From an uncultured Porphyromonadaceae bacterium (lineage in GTDB: Bacteria; Bacteroidota; Bacteroidia; Bacteroidales; Muribaculaceae): a stretch of DNA of 19,087 bases. Numbering within the stretch: position 1 is the first letter of the stretch; each line of letters begins with the position of its first letter. The notes below the pieces were generated by a model. The model saw only the letters and a list, made by a program, of their open reading frames with translations, did no database searches and was not told where the DNA came from. The stretch is taken from contig CAMVDK010000019.1 of the NCBI GenBank assembly GCA_947166165.1, forward strand, positions 1 through 19,087. Direction: 5' to 3'. The position numbers were made by a program, and so were the translations under genes. Positions 7,615 to 16,249 of the stretch are shown piece by piece.

Positions 7615-7767
7615 CTCAGGCCCGACACGCTCATCACCCACGCCTATCCCATCATCGTCCACTGGACCGACGTGTTCATCGCCTTCGGCCTAGTCAACTG
7701 GGGGGTGCACTATCTTTCTTTCAAAAAAATCACCGCCGATGTGAAAAAACATTTGCAGAATCGGTAA
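7615..7767 (+). pseudogene. Coding-looking remnant just after the esterase stop codon
   Basis: Reading on in the same frame past the TAA at 7612-7614 gives 50 residues up to another TAA, with almost every third base C or G, as in the real genes here. The peptide includes a hydrophobic stretch (IIVHWTDVFIAFGLVNWG) and a basic end (KKITADVKKHLQNR). It has no ATG. It looks like the last part of a membrane protein gene whose 5' part has been deleted, or a readthrough extension of the esterase. I do not recognise the family. Confidence 0.5.
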
Positions 7768-7783
7768 AATAGTATTACTTTTG
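7752..7783 (+). promoter_or_regulatory. Bacteroidetes-type promoter of the BspA-like gene
   Basis: The -33 TTTG (7752-7755) and -7 TACTTTTG (7776-7783) are spaced by 20 bases, a full consensus match. The expected transcript start is near 7789, about 34 bases before the ATG at 7823. The -33 overlaps the end of the coding-looking remnant. The promoter argues against an in-frame TTG at 7781, which lies inside the -7 box. Confidence 0.75.
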
Positions 7784-7822
7784 CGGTCGATTAAATGTTT
7801 ATTCATCCAATTGTTACTCATT

Positions 7823-10396
7823 ATGAAAAAAACAATTTATCTATTACTGGCTATGCTGCTGGCCAATGCGCTGACGGCACAGGCTTATAATGTGAGTATA
7901 GGCACTCATTCCACTTACGGTCAGGTGGCCTATTTGTCAGATTTCACGGAAAGTGACTTGCTGCAGGGTGACCATCTCTATGTGCCGGGTTATGTGAAGT
8001 CGGGGGCAAATTGGTACCCCACCATCGTCTCCTCGGGTGCTGTCAATGCCATGTCGACGATGTGGTATGTGGTTGTGGAATATGGTTGTCTCGGTTTTGA
8101 GTCTTCCGCGGTGAAGAACTGCTCAAAACTCACGTATGTCACTTTGCCCAGTTCGGTGAAGTTTCTCGCCAACAACTTCATACTCAATTCAGGGCATCCC
8201 AGCAACATACTGAATCTGAGTCTTGCTGGAGAGACAGCATTCAACATCGGTCAGCAGGCTTTTGCATCAGTCAATAACACGGGCCTGTTGGTCAACACAT
8301 CGTCGCGTGCTGCAGCGCAAAAGTGGGCCGACATATTCAGTGACCTCACGCTGCCGTCGGGAATCAGTGCCACGGTCAAATTCAGTTGGAACTCGCCGGC
8401 GCATGACTACACTTTCCATATGACGAACGGCGCTTCGCTGTTCTTTGTGGTGACCACACCGCCCACCGCCACCCAAACGGGAGAGTCGGAAATGGTGGGT
8501 GCCACCAGTCACAGCAGCAATCCCCAAGTGGCGATTTCGTGTGCCGAAGAGGACCAAGGCCAAAATGTGGCCAGCGGGTTACAAAAGGTGTACTGCACGT
8601 CGGTGGCCGACGGTGCCTTCCAGGACGCGGGAATCACTAGATTCTACTACCTGTTCAACAGCAATGTGAGTGGGACCAGGATAGGCAAAAAGGCCTTTTA
8701 CAACGACGCCTCGATCAATGTCGTGTACACCAACGCCGAGGTGATTGACAACCGCGCGTTCTGGCAACTGCCTAACTTGACGCAAATTCAATTGCCTGGA
8801 GTGACCAGCATCGGCGATTCGGCATTTTATTGCACCAACAAGAATGCCTCGGCAACGCTCAAGCTGAGCGGCAAACTGAAGACGGTGGGCAAGTACGCCT
8901 TCGACGGCGCGAAGGTTCAAGGCGAAGTGGTGCTGCCTTATGGCATCACCAGTCTCGGCAAAAATGCCTTTGCCAACTGCTCCATCACGCGCATGCTCAT
9001 TCCCAGTTCGCTCCGCACTTGCGGTACGCCCGTGCTCTCTGGCAACAGCACCCTCAGCGAATTGCTCATCAACCGCGACTTTTCGTCATCGGGTGCGTTC
9101 ACCACCATCCCTGCCACGTGCGCAGTGCGCGTTCCTGTTGAATTGCTGCCCAAGTTCAAAACCGCCAACAACTGGATATCACGAGCCGATTACATCACTG
9201 GCGGCGCCTATGACTTCCGCATAGAACACGAAGATACTTTTGACCGGTATGTGACTGTGACAAGTACACATCAGTCCACCGAAGACGGCATTACCTATGC
9301 CGGCACGGCAGCCTACGTCTACCAACTGCCGTGGGATGTGGTAGATATCGTTTTTTCTTTCACCCTGCATGACAGTGAGACCGACAACACTTACAATATG
9401 GGCACACGCTACCTGATGACCGAGATTGGTGACAGTTGTTTCAGACGCATGGGGCTTAATCAAGGCAGCAACCTCACCGACATGAAGCACCTGGAATACA
9501 TCGGTCGCTATGCCTATTACAATTCAATGGGTAATGTAGAGTTGACGATACCCTCCACCGTGCTCGAAATTGGCGACTATGCCTTTGCCGGTGCTTGGCA
9601 GGACATCAATATCAACGCACCTGCCACCAGTCGCCGTTACGGCACCGAGTGCTTCAACGGAATCAATGACCATAATACGGGCACGTGCTTTGTCGAAAAC
9701 CGCGAGATGGCTAACTTCCAGAACGCCATCAATGGCTGGGACATCAGCACCGAGCGGAAAAACACTATTTGGTCAAAGGTCACCCCGTTCTTCGTTCCTA
9801 GCGGGGAGTCGGTCACGTTCAGTTGCCTGAAGGATGTGACCATGCCCGAGGGCGTCAAGGCCTACTATGTCAACGCCGTCAACGACACAGAGGCGTTTGC
9901 CGAACTCATCAGCAGCGCTATCCCCGCCAACAGCGGCACGCTGCTGCGCGGTCTTACCGCCGGACAGCGTTACACACCGACGACAACCACAGACACACCC
10001 TTGCTGCAGGGCAACCAGATGGTGGCGAACACCGATGCCGAGACGCTCGTCGTGTATGACGACGCCTACCTGTATAACGGCGATGGCACCTTCAACCACC
10101 GCTGGGCAGCGACAACCGATGAAGTGCCCTCGGGGGAGGCATACCTCATTCCTTCGCCCACTCCCGCGTCGTGGCACAACCCGCTCATCGTGCGCTGGAG
10201 CGACGAGCCACAGCACCCGATTGGCGATGTGGACGGCGACGGAAGGGTGGATGTCACCGATGTGAACATCTTGGTGAACATTATCCTGGGCAAGGACCGC
10301 GCCGACAACTATGATGGTGGTGCCGATGTCGACGGTGTTGATGGCGTTGACGTTTCGGATGTCAATGCGGTTGTGAACATTATCCTAGGTAATTAA
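7823..10396 (+). CDS. BspA-type leucine-rich repeat surface protein with dockerin-like tail
   Basis: An 857-aa secreted protein with a signal peptide about 1-21 (MKKTIYLLLAMLLANALTAQ). LRR_5/BspA-type repeats occur in at least three blocks: about 85-150 (LTYVTLPSSVKFL), 255-400 (IGKKAFYN, LTQIQLPGVTSIGDSAFY, LKTVGKYAFDGA, ITSLGKNAFAN) and 520-610 (EIGDSCF, LEYIGRYAYYN, VLEIGDYAFAG). BspA-like proteins in Bacteroidales and oral bacteria bind host matrix proteins or mediate co-aggregation. Residues about 640-790 form an unassigned beta-rich region. Residues 800-857 are two calcium-binding dockerin-type loops: the first, DVDGDGRVDVTD, is a perfect D-x-D-x-D-G-x-x-D-x-x-D loop, and the second (DVDGVDGVDVSD) is irregular. 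The tail closely parallels those of the two C10 peptidases in this window. The gene is monocistronic behind a consensus promoter, which together with the signal peptide fixes the ATG at 7823. Confidence 0.88.
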   Translation: MKKTIYLLLAMLLANALTAQAYNVSIGTHSTYGQVAYLSDFTESDLLQGDHLYVPGYVKSGANWYPTIVSSGAVNAMSTMWYVVVEYGCLGFESSAVKNCSKLTYVTLPSSVKFLANNFILNSGHPSNILNLSLAGETAFNIGQQAFASVNNTGLLVNTSSRAAAQKWADIFSDLTLPSGISATVKFSWNSPAHDYTFHMTNGASLFFVVTTPPTATQTGESEMVGATSHSSNPQVAISCAEEDQGQNVASGLQKVYCTSVADGAFQDAGITRFYYLFNSNVSGTRIGKKAFYNDASINVVYTNAEVIDNRAFWQLPNLTQIQLPGVTSIGDSAFYCTNKNASATLKLSGKLKTVGKYAFDGAKVQGEVVLPYGITSLGKNAFANCSITRMLIPSSLRTCGTPVLSGNSTLSELLINRDFSSSGAFTTIPATCAVRVPVELLPKFKTANNWISRADYITGGAYDFRIEHEDTFDRYVTVTSTHQSTEDGITYAGTAAYVYQLPWDVVDIVFSFTLHDSETDNTYNMGTRYLMTEIGDSCFRRMGLNQGSNLTDMKHLEYIGRYAYYNSMGNVELTIPSTVLEIGDYAFAGAWQDININAPATSRRYGTECFNGINDHNTGTCFVENREMANFQNAINGWDISTERKNTIWSKVTPFFVPSGESVTFSCLKDVTMPEGVKAYYVNAVNDTEAFAELISSAIPANSGTLLRGLTAGQRYTPTTTTDTPLLQGNQMVANTDAETLVVYDDAYLYNGDGTFNHRWAATTDEVPSGEAYLIPSPTPASWHNPLIVRWSDEPQHPIGDVDGDGRVDVTDVNILVNIILGKDRADNYDGGADVDGVDGVDVSDVNAVVNIILGN

Positions 10397-10762
10397 CGGG
10401 ATGTTGTCCCTAGGTCAGACCTTGTTGCAAAACGCATAAATCGTTTTTCCGAGCCGCCTAACGGCGAAAAATTCAACAAAATCCATATCAAATCTTTCAA
10501 TATAATTTAAATTTTACTCTTGTTAGATTTGAAAAAGATTTGAAAGATTTCCGCACGAAGTGCGCTAAAAGGTTTTGTAACGCCCTTGATCGGGTCGAAA
10601 GACCCGATTTTGTGTTAAAGACCATGCAAGTGCATCGAAGATGCACGCAGCTTGGTCCAAGTCGAGAGCAGAGGATGTGCGTCGAAGACGAACTTTGTGA
10701 GCGAGGACAATAGGCCGATAATTGCCTTGTCTTAAGGGCTTCCGGCTCTGCTGCATTGTGTA
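10397..10762. other. Non-coding stretch of 366 bases between convergent genes
   Basis: This lies between the stop of the BspA-like gene and the stop of the methyltransferase gene on the other strand. An AT-rich part (about 10470-10550) is followed by a hairpin-rich part (10552-10690), described separately. Frames on either strand are short or lack codon bias, so I call no gene. The hairpin with a GAAA loop (10589-10608) followed by four T's could end transcription from the BspA-like gene. Confidence 0.6.
10490..10690. repeat. Inverted repeat plus a series of GAA-loop hairpins; candidate intergenic element or structured RNA
   Basis: An 11-bp inverted repeat (10490-10500, aaatctttcaa, with 10540-10550) is followed by four short hairpins with GAA or GAAA loops. 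These are 10552-10564 (CGCAC/GTGCG), 10589-10608 (ATCGGGTC/GACCCGAT, GAAA loop), 10630-10646 (GTGCATC/GATGCAC) and 10680-10690 (CGTC/GACG). The third can be extended outward by TGC/GCA and GACCA/TGGTC pairs to span 10620-10657. The arrangement suggests a dispersed intergenic element or a non-coding RNA. I cannot tell which strand is expressed. Confidence 0.5.
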
Positions 10763-11557
10763 TTAGGGCTGATGGGCCACGGCTTGCCGCTGCCTGACGG
10801 CCTCGAACATGAGGATGGCTGCACTGGCCGACACATTGAGCGAGTCGAGGGCACCGAGCATGGGGATGCGTATGTGGGCATCGGCGGCATCGCGCCACTG
10901 CTGGGTGAGTCCGGTGGCCTCGGTGCCCATCACGATAGCGGTGGCACGGCGCATGTCGGTGTCGTAATAGAGGCTTGAGTCTTGCAGTTGCGCCGTGAGG
11001 ATGGCGATGCCGTGCGCCTTCAAGTAGGCGATGCACTCTGCCGAGCTGCAGGCCACACAAGGCACAGTGAACACTGCCCCTATCGAACTGCGTATCAAGT
11101 TGGGATTATATAGGTCGGTGAGCGGGTCGCACACCAGCACGGCATCGACACCGGCAGCGTCGGCACTGCGCAGCACAGCCCCCAAGTTGCCGGGCTTTTC
11201 CACCCGCTCGAGCACCACCACCAGTGGCTCCGGCCCCAGTTGCAGGTCTTCGAGGGCGAGCTGGCGAGCCTCGACGGTGGCCACCACGCCCTCGGTGGTG
11301 TCGCGATAGGCGATTTTGGCATACACCTCGCGGCTCACGGCCACGGCGTGCACCCCGGCGGGAGCCTCGGTCAGGTCGGGGCAATAGTAAGCGGTGTCGA
11401 CGGACAAGCCGGCATTGATGCAATGCTGCAATTCGCGGCGGCCCTCCACCACGAAGAGACCCGAGCGCCGCCGCTCGGCCGACTTCTGCTGCAGGAGCAC
11501 CAGATGCTTGACCTGCGCGTTTTGCAGGCTGCTGATGTAGTGGTCGGGCGTTGTCAT
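10763..11557 (-). CDS. TrmH/SpoU-family RNA 2'-O-ribose methyltransferase
   Basis: A 264-aa protein of normal length. The N-terminal substrate-binding domain (about 1-105) contains FVVEGRRELQH. The SPOUT domain follows with motif 1 (EKPGNLGAVLRSADAAG, N124 and R130), motif 2 (IVMGTEATGL, 208-217) and motif 3 (IPMLGALDSLNVSASAA, N241). These trefoil-knot enzymes use S-adenosylmethionine to methylate a ribose 2'-OH in 23S rRNA or tRNA; the exact nucleotide cannot be read from the sequence. Its ATG overlaps the stop of the dGTPase gene by four bases (11554-11557), so it is the last gene of a coupled three-gene operon. Confidence 0.92.
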   Translation of the reverse strand: MTTPDHYISSLQNAQVKHLVLLQQKSAERRRSGLFVVEGRRELQHCINAGLSVDTAYYCPDLTEAPAGVHAVAVSREVYAKIAYRDTTEGVVATVEARQLALEDLQLGPEPLVVVLERVEKPGNLGAVLRSADAAGVDAVLVCDPLTDLYNPNLIRSSIGAVFTVPCVACSSAECIAYLKAHGIAILTAQLQDSSLYYDTDMRRATAIVMGTEATGLTQQWRDAADAHIRIPMLGALDSLNVSASAAILMFEAVRQRQAVAHQP

Positions 11558-12888
11558 ACGGTGGGCAGCGATATGCCGTCGAGCTGACGGTAGAGGTTAA
11601 GGGCATAGATGTCGGTCATGGCGCTGATGTGGTCGAGCACGGCCTGTATTTTCTCGAAAGTGGAGGGAGCATGCACGTCGTACTGCTGCGGGAACTTGTT
11701 GAGCAGCAGCTGCGAGTAGTTGCGCTCGGGATGCATCACAGCGTCGATGAGTTTCTCGAGCAGCAGGTTGATGATGCGGTTGCCGGCCAGGTCGACATCG
11801 ACCACATAGCCGGCGCGGTAGAGGCGCTGGTAGGCCAGCTCGCTGCAGCGGCGGTAGCCGTCGGCGGCCAGCGGCGAGATGTGGTCGATGAGCCCGCCCT
11901 CGAAGCGCCCTTGCAGGATTTCGCTCTCATGGTCGACAAAGGTGGCGGCGCATTCCTGCACCAGCAGCCCCACGATGCACGAGCGCAGGTATGCCACCTT
12001 CTCGTTGGGGTCGGCCACCGAGTCCATCACCTGATGCATGTGCTGCTGACGGTTGGCGTCGAAAAACGAGAGCAGCAGCCGCAGCGTCTCGTCGGTGTCG
12101 ATGATTTTGAGTTTGTGACCGTCCTCGATGTCCATCACCTGGTAGCAGATATCGTCGGCTGCTTCCACGAGGTAGACAAGCGGGTGGCGCGCATAGTGCT
12201 CCGGCCCCAGCTGGAGCATGCCCAGCTGGGCGGCAATGCGCTCGAAGGCTTCCTTCTCGGTGGTGAAAAAGCCGAACTTGCCCCGCTTGCCGGCCTGCGA
12301 CGACGAGAAGGGATACTTCACAATCGACGCCAGTGTGGAGTAGGTCATCGCAAAGCCCCCAGCGCGGCGGCCGTTGAACTGGTGCACCAGCGTGCGGAAG
12401 CTGTTGGCGTTGCCCTCGAAGTGGATCAGGTCGTTCCACTGGCCTATGGTGAGCTGCCCCCGCAGTTCCATGCCTCGCCCTTCGCTGAAGTAGGCCCCGA
12501 TGGTCTTCTCGCCCGAGTGTCCGAAGGGCGGATTTCCCAGGTCGTGAGCCAGACAGGCCGCAGCCACGATGGCGCTCAGGTCGGCAAGCCTTTCGGCCCA
12601 CGGCTCGCCGGCATAGCGCTCACGCAGGCGCAGGGCCACCTCGCCGGCCAGCGACCGCCCCACGCAGGCCACCTCCAGACTGTGCGTCAACCGGTTGTGC
12701 ACGAAGATGCTGCCCGGCAGGGGGAACACCTGCGTCTTGTTCTGCAGCCGCCGGAACGGCGACGAGAACACCAGCCGGTCGTAGTCGCGCTCAAAGTCGC
12801 TCCTCACGCCGCCCTTGGTGTCGTGGTAATGCTCCAGACCGAGCCGCTTGTCGCAGATGAGCCGGTCCCAATTCATTGATGTCATCAT
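11554..12888 (-). CDS. dgt: dGTPase (HD-domain deoxyguanosine triphosphate triphosphohydrolase)
   Basis: A 444-aa protein that hydrolyses dGTP (often other dNTPs too) to the nucleoside and tripolyphosphate. HD-domain metal ligands are visible: H69 (NRLTHSLEV), H115-D116 (CLAHDLGNPPFGHSGE) and D245/D246 (EAADDICY). The family segments DYDRLVFSSPFRRLQNKTQ and HFEGNANSFR are intact. Three starts are possible. A GTG at 12924 overlaps the upstream stop by four bases, ATGs lie at 12888 and 12885, and family alignment begins at MNWDRL (ATG at 12876). I chose the first ATG; if the GTG is used the protein is 456 aa. It is the middle gene of the operon. Bacterial dGTPases control dNTP pools, and some act against phages by draining dNTPs. 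Confidence 0.92.
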   Translation of the reverse strand: MMTSMNWDRLICDKRLGLEHYHDTKGGVRSDFERDYDRLVFSSPFRRLQNKTQVFPLPGSIFVHNRLTHSLEVACVGRSLAGEVALRLRERYAGEPWAERLADLSAIVAAACLAHDLGNPPFGHSGEKTIGAYFSEGRGMELRGQLTIGQWNDLIHFEGNANSFRTLVHQFNGRRAGGFAMTYSTLASIVKYPFSSSQAGKRGKFGFFTTEKEAFERIAAQLGMLQLGPEHYARHPLVYLVEAADDICYQVMDIEDGHKLKIIDTDETLRLLLSFFDANRQQHMHQVMDSVADPNEKVAYLRSCIVGLLVQECAATFVDHESEILQGRFEGGLIDHISPLAADGYRRCSELAYQRLYRAGYVVDVDLAGNRIINLLLEKLIDAVMHPERNYSQLLLNKFPQQYDVHAPSTFEKIQAVLDHISAMTDIYALNLYRQLDGISLPTV

Positions 12889-12920
12889 TCTGATTGCGGT
12901 TTCTTGAGTGATGTGTTGCC

Positions 12921-15900
12921 TCACTTGGTGCGTGCCCTGCGCTGCGCGCGCTGACTAGCAAAGGCCTTCACCTGGTCGGCAGGAATGAGCCACTTCGACG
13001 TGCCCTGGCGGACAAAGGCCTGCTTTTCGAGATAGACCAGCTCGCTGCTGGCCTCGACCTCGACGCGGTAGACCCACTTTCCGCCCACGTTGATGAATGC
13101 GGCGCTCACCAGGTCGTTGGCCAGCACACCCAGATTGTCGTGCACGGCCTGGCGGAAGTGGAGGTCGAAGCGGTCTTTGATGATGTCGATGTCGTAGTCG
13201 GCACGGCGGTTGTTCAGATACACGAAGTCGGCATCCAGCCCCGAGGCCATGCCCAGGTTGTTGACCCCCACATAGAGCGTCCCGCCTTTGGCATTGAGGA
13301 AACTGCACACCACGATGAGCAGTTCGTGCATCTGCGCGCGCTCGTTGGGCTGCATGGAGTTGCCGGCGGGATAAATCATCGACGACTTGAGCTCGGTGAA
13401 CTGGTCCTCGTGGGCCACAAACGAGGTCTTGGGCAGCGGCATCTCCAGGTCCATGGTCTGGTAGATGCGGCGCTTGATGGCCTGCAGCTGGTCGTAGAAG
13501 TTGAACTGCTGCAGCATGTTGTAGCAGAGCACAAACTGCGCCAGGGCACTGGTCTTCTGGTTGGTGGCATCGGCTGCCTGCTGCCACAGTTCCTCGTCGT
13601 GCCACTCCTTCTTGCCCAGACTGTTGATGATTTGCAACTGCTGGAGTTTGTTTTTCACTTCGGGGTAATGGTCGGCAAGGGTCTGGCTGTCGGCGAGCAG
13701 CTGGTGCAGCTGCTCGTCGGTGATGCTGTCGTGGTCGGCGAATTGCTGCAGCACGAGCAGCATGTCGATTCGCTTGGCATAGTAGTCGGCGAGTTCCTGG
13801 TTGCCCACCACCAGGCTGAGCAGCCTGGCTGCGGCCAGGTAGTTGTAGGTAGCCAGCTGCTCGGAGCGCGTCATGGCCAGGCGGTCGACGATGCGGATGA
13901 GTTCCTCGACGGCATCGGCCTCGAGGTATCCGCCCTCGAGTGTGTCTTCGAGTTCGTCGCCGGCTATGGTGGGCGCTTCCTGCTCAGGGTCGATGTAGAC
14001 GTGGCCGTCGGCATAGGCGGTGACGAGCCGCTGGAAGGCGCGGTCGGTGTCGAAGCGCTCGTTGCTCTTTTCCAAATAGTTGGCATACACGTTGCCGTTC
14101 AGCTCCCATTTCGTGATCTCGGCCAGCACGAAGTCGCCGAACTTGAGGTTGCGGTTGTCGCTGCGGTTGATGGCCAGCGAGAAGCCCAGGTCGGTGATGC
14201 AGATGTAGCTGCTGGGGGTGGTGAGCGAGACCATAGCGAGCACCACATCGTTGGCCACCAGATCCTGGTTGATGAACTCGGCTATCTGCCGCAGCATGGT
14301 GAAGTGCATCACGCCATCGTCGTCGTACTGCTCGATCGAGGCCCGCAGCAGCAGGGGCTCGCCGGTGTCCATGTCGTGGAACAGGTTAGGGTCCGCCTCC
14401 ACGTTGTAGTGCACCACCTTGTGCGTGTCGAGGATGCCGATGCCCATGAAGCGGTCGTCCTCGATTTGGCAGTACAGGTCGTACTTTCGTCCGGGCACTT
14501 GGCGGAGCACGCGCAGGGTGACCGTATCGCCCACATTGGGCTTGACGCGCTCACGCGGCGCGGTCGGCTGTTCGTTGGCGGCCTGCGGAGCCGCCAGCAG
14601 CGTCTGCTCGAGTTCCTGCCACATGGCCTGATAATGCTCGAAAGCCTTGTCGTCGGCCTTGACGCGGTTTTTGAGCCTCACGGGCAGCAGCACCTGCAAG
14701 TGCTGCCACGGGGTGACCTCATCGGGATAGGCGCGGCTCAGCTCGCCCGTCTGCTGCAGCGGCGTGATGCTGATGGCTTGCTGCGTCACCACCAGCGACG
14801 CGTTGCTGCCGTGGTAGTGCAGCGGCTCGCCGGCCATGACGATGCCACTGCCGGCGCTGAGTTTGGAACAGAGCACCTGCAAGTGCGCCACATCTTCCCA
14901 TTTATATTCAAGCGGATTGGCCAATCCGCTGAACAAGGCGTGGAACGAGAACTGGAGCAGCACGTCGGCCTGACCGGGCATGAGCAGCGACGCGCAGCGG
15001 TAGAGCATCGAGCGGTAGAGCATGTCGTTGTCGCACTCCTCCTGGTCGACGAGCAGCAGCTGTATGGCCAGGGCCTCGGTCCTGTGCTCGATGGCTTGCC
15101 GCGAGGCCTCGTCGTCGGTGCCGGTGAGCAGGTCTACGGTGCGTCGCTCATGCCAGATGTAGATGTCGAGCATCTCGATGAAAGCGCCCTTGAACTGCTG
15201 CATAAACTGCTCGCGCTGCTGGCCGTCGCGAATCACCGCGAAGATGTCCTCGATGAATCCCTGCACCGACTCCTGCCTGAGTGTGAACAGCGACATGAGC
15301 ACGCGCATCTTGGTTTCGGGCTGATAGAGGTAGCCCGTGTGGCGCAGGCGGTGCAGGCAGTCGTCGACATAGGTCTGGTAGTTGCCGTCGCGCAGGAGCG
15401 TCATGGCCAGCAGGTAGTCGTCGGCATGGCGTATGGCGGTGCCGATGCGCTTCTGGTAGCCGTCGCGCTCGTCGGGCGTGCAGTCGGCCAGATAGTCGCT
15501 CAGCTCGAGCGTGTTGATGCAGATGTTGCGGAAGTCGCCCAGCAGGGCCATCTTGCGGCGCTGGGGGCTGTTGAGCCAGTCGGCCAGCTGGCGGTCGACG
15601 GCGTCGATGGCCGTGATGAGCCACATGGCATTGCCCGCCTCATAGTGCTCGCGGGCTTCCTTGAGCAGCGTGCTGTGGTCGAACAGCAGCTTGAGGTAGC
15701 GCCGGGGCATCTGGCTGTCGTCGCCGGTCAGGGCCAGCACACGCTCGGGCGAGAGGAACAGCAGGCCTTCGTGGCGAGCGGTGGTCACCAGGGCAAGCTC
15801 CACGCGCACCAGGTTGATGCTCGTCACGCGGGCGTTCACCACCTGGTTGATATAGAAGTGGGCGTCACCGAACTCGGTGAGGCGCATCACGAAGCCGTTG

Positions 15901-16208
15901 CGGTCCACCACCTCGTAGTAGCCCATCACGGCACCCTCGCTTTTGACCTTGAACTCGTAGGTCTCGCCCACCTTGTAGAGCAGTTGCAGCGCGGCGGCGA
16001 TGTCTTGCATCACGATGGGCTCGCCCGACTCGGTGCGCCCTTTCACGATGCATTGCAGCGCCGATGGCGTTGGGCGGCCTTTCTGGTACTCGAAGGCCTT
16101 GACGGTGCACAAGTGGCCGTTGGCGTTCACCACATAGAACAGCGCGCCGTTGCTCTTGTAGACCTCAACTACCGGGCATAGATACTTCTGACCTTTTTCG
16201 GTTTCCAT
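12921..16208 (-). CDS. Large multi-domain protein with C-terminal Schlafen-type AlbA_2 domain
   Basis: A 1095-aa cytoplasmic protein without a signal peptide. The C-terminal domain (935-1095) is AlbA_2/Schlafen AAA-4-like: E939-L-K941 (FTELKSS), LNAKGGTLYVGVNN (968-981, with G985/G992 after it) and FVRQGTS (1065-1071). Such domains bind nucleotides and/or nucleic acid. Upstream, residues 1-150 and about 555-715 contain beta-rich segments that look like S1/OB-type RNA-binding folds (VGDTVTLRVLRQV, then YDLYCQIEDDRFMGIG; FGDFVLAEITKWEL). Residues 170-450 and 760-930 are mainly helical. I recognise no catalytic motif upstream of 935. It is the first gene of the operon with dgt and the SpoU methyltransferase. 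The start at 16208 is fixed by a consensus promoter at 16250-16281; an in-frame ATG at 16274 lies inside the promoter. The role is unknown; an RNA- or nucleotide-related function is inference. Confidence 0.82.
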   Translation of the reverse strand: METEKGQKYLCPVVEVYKSNGALFYVVNANGHLCTVKAFEYQKGRPTPSALQCIVKGRTESGEPIVMQDIAAALQLLYKVGETYEFKVKSEGAVMGYYEVVDRNGFVMRLTEFGDAHFYINQVVNARVTSINLVRVELALVTTARHEGLLFLSPERVLALTGDDSQMPRRYLKLLFDHSTLLKEAREHYEAGNAMWLITAIDAVDRQLADWLNSPQRRKMALLGDFRNICINTLELSDYLADCTPDERDGYQKRIGTAIRHADDYLLAMTLLRDGNYQTYVDDCLHRLRHTGYLYQPETKMRVLMSLFTLRQESVQGFIEDIFAVIRDGQQREQFMQQFKGAFIEMLDIYIWHERRTVDLLTGTDDEASRQAIEHRTEALAIQLLLVDQEECDNDMLYRSMLYRCASLLMPGQADVLLQFSFHALFSGLANPLEYKWEDVAHLQVLCSKLSAGSGIVMAGEPLHYHGSNASLVVTQQAISITPLQQTGELSRAYPDEVTPWQHLQVLLPVRLKNRVKADDKAFEHYQAMWQELEQTLLAAPQAANEQPTAPRERVKPNVGDTVTLRVLRQVPGRKYDLYCQIEDDRFMGIGILDTHKVVHYNVEADPNLFHDMDTGEPLLLRASIEQYDDDGVMHFTMLRQIAEFINQDLVANDVVLAMVSLTTPSSYICITDLGFSLAINRSDNRNLKFGDFVLAEITKWELNGNVYANYLEKSNERFDTDRAFQRLVTAYADGHVYIDPEQEAPTIAGDELEDTLEGGYLEADAVEELIRIVDRLAMTRSEQLATYNYLAAARLLSLVVGNQELADYYAKRIDMLLVLQQFADHDSITDEQLHQLLADSQTLADHYPEVKNKLQQLQIINSLGKKEWHDEELWQQAADATNQKTSALAQFVLCYNMLQQFNFYDQLQAIKRRIYQTMDLEMPLPKTSFVAHEDQFTELKSSMIYPAGNSMQPNERAQMHELLIVVCSFLNAKGGTLYVGVNNLGMASGLDADFVYLNNRRADYDIDIIKDRFDLHFRQAVHDNLGVLANDLVSAAFINVGGKWVYRVEVEASSELVYLEKQAFVRQGTSKWLIPADQVKAFASQRAQRRARTK

Positions 16209-16249
16209 TTTCCTGAAGAGATTATCGTTGTGGAGCGTGATTTTCGCCG

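Noticed and set aside
6081..7772. A 563-codon plus-strand frame overlapping the DUF1232 and esterase genes
   Set aside because: It is out of frame with two recognisable proteins and has an R/H/P-rich composition typical of a shifted frame in GC-rich genes.
10497..11060. Minus-strand 187-codon frame across the end of the methyltransferase gene and the hairpin stretch
   Set aside because: The part over the methyltransferase is an out-of-frame reading. The part over the hairpins has no codon bias and is Ser/Arg/Lys-rich; better explained as non-coding.
13140..16181. A 1013-codon open frame on the plus strand opposite the AlbA_2 protein
   Set aside because: It mirrors a real gene with strong codon bias; in GC-rich sequence the antisense frame rarely meets stops. 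Its peptide is low in complexity and rich in H, V, G and L, with no recognisable domain.
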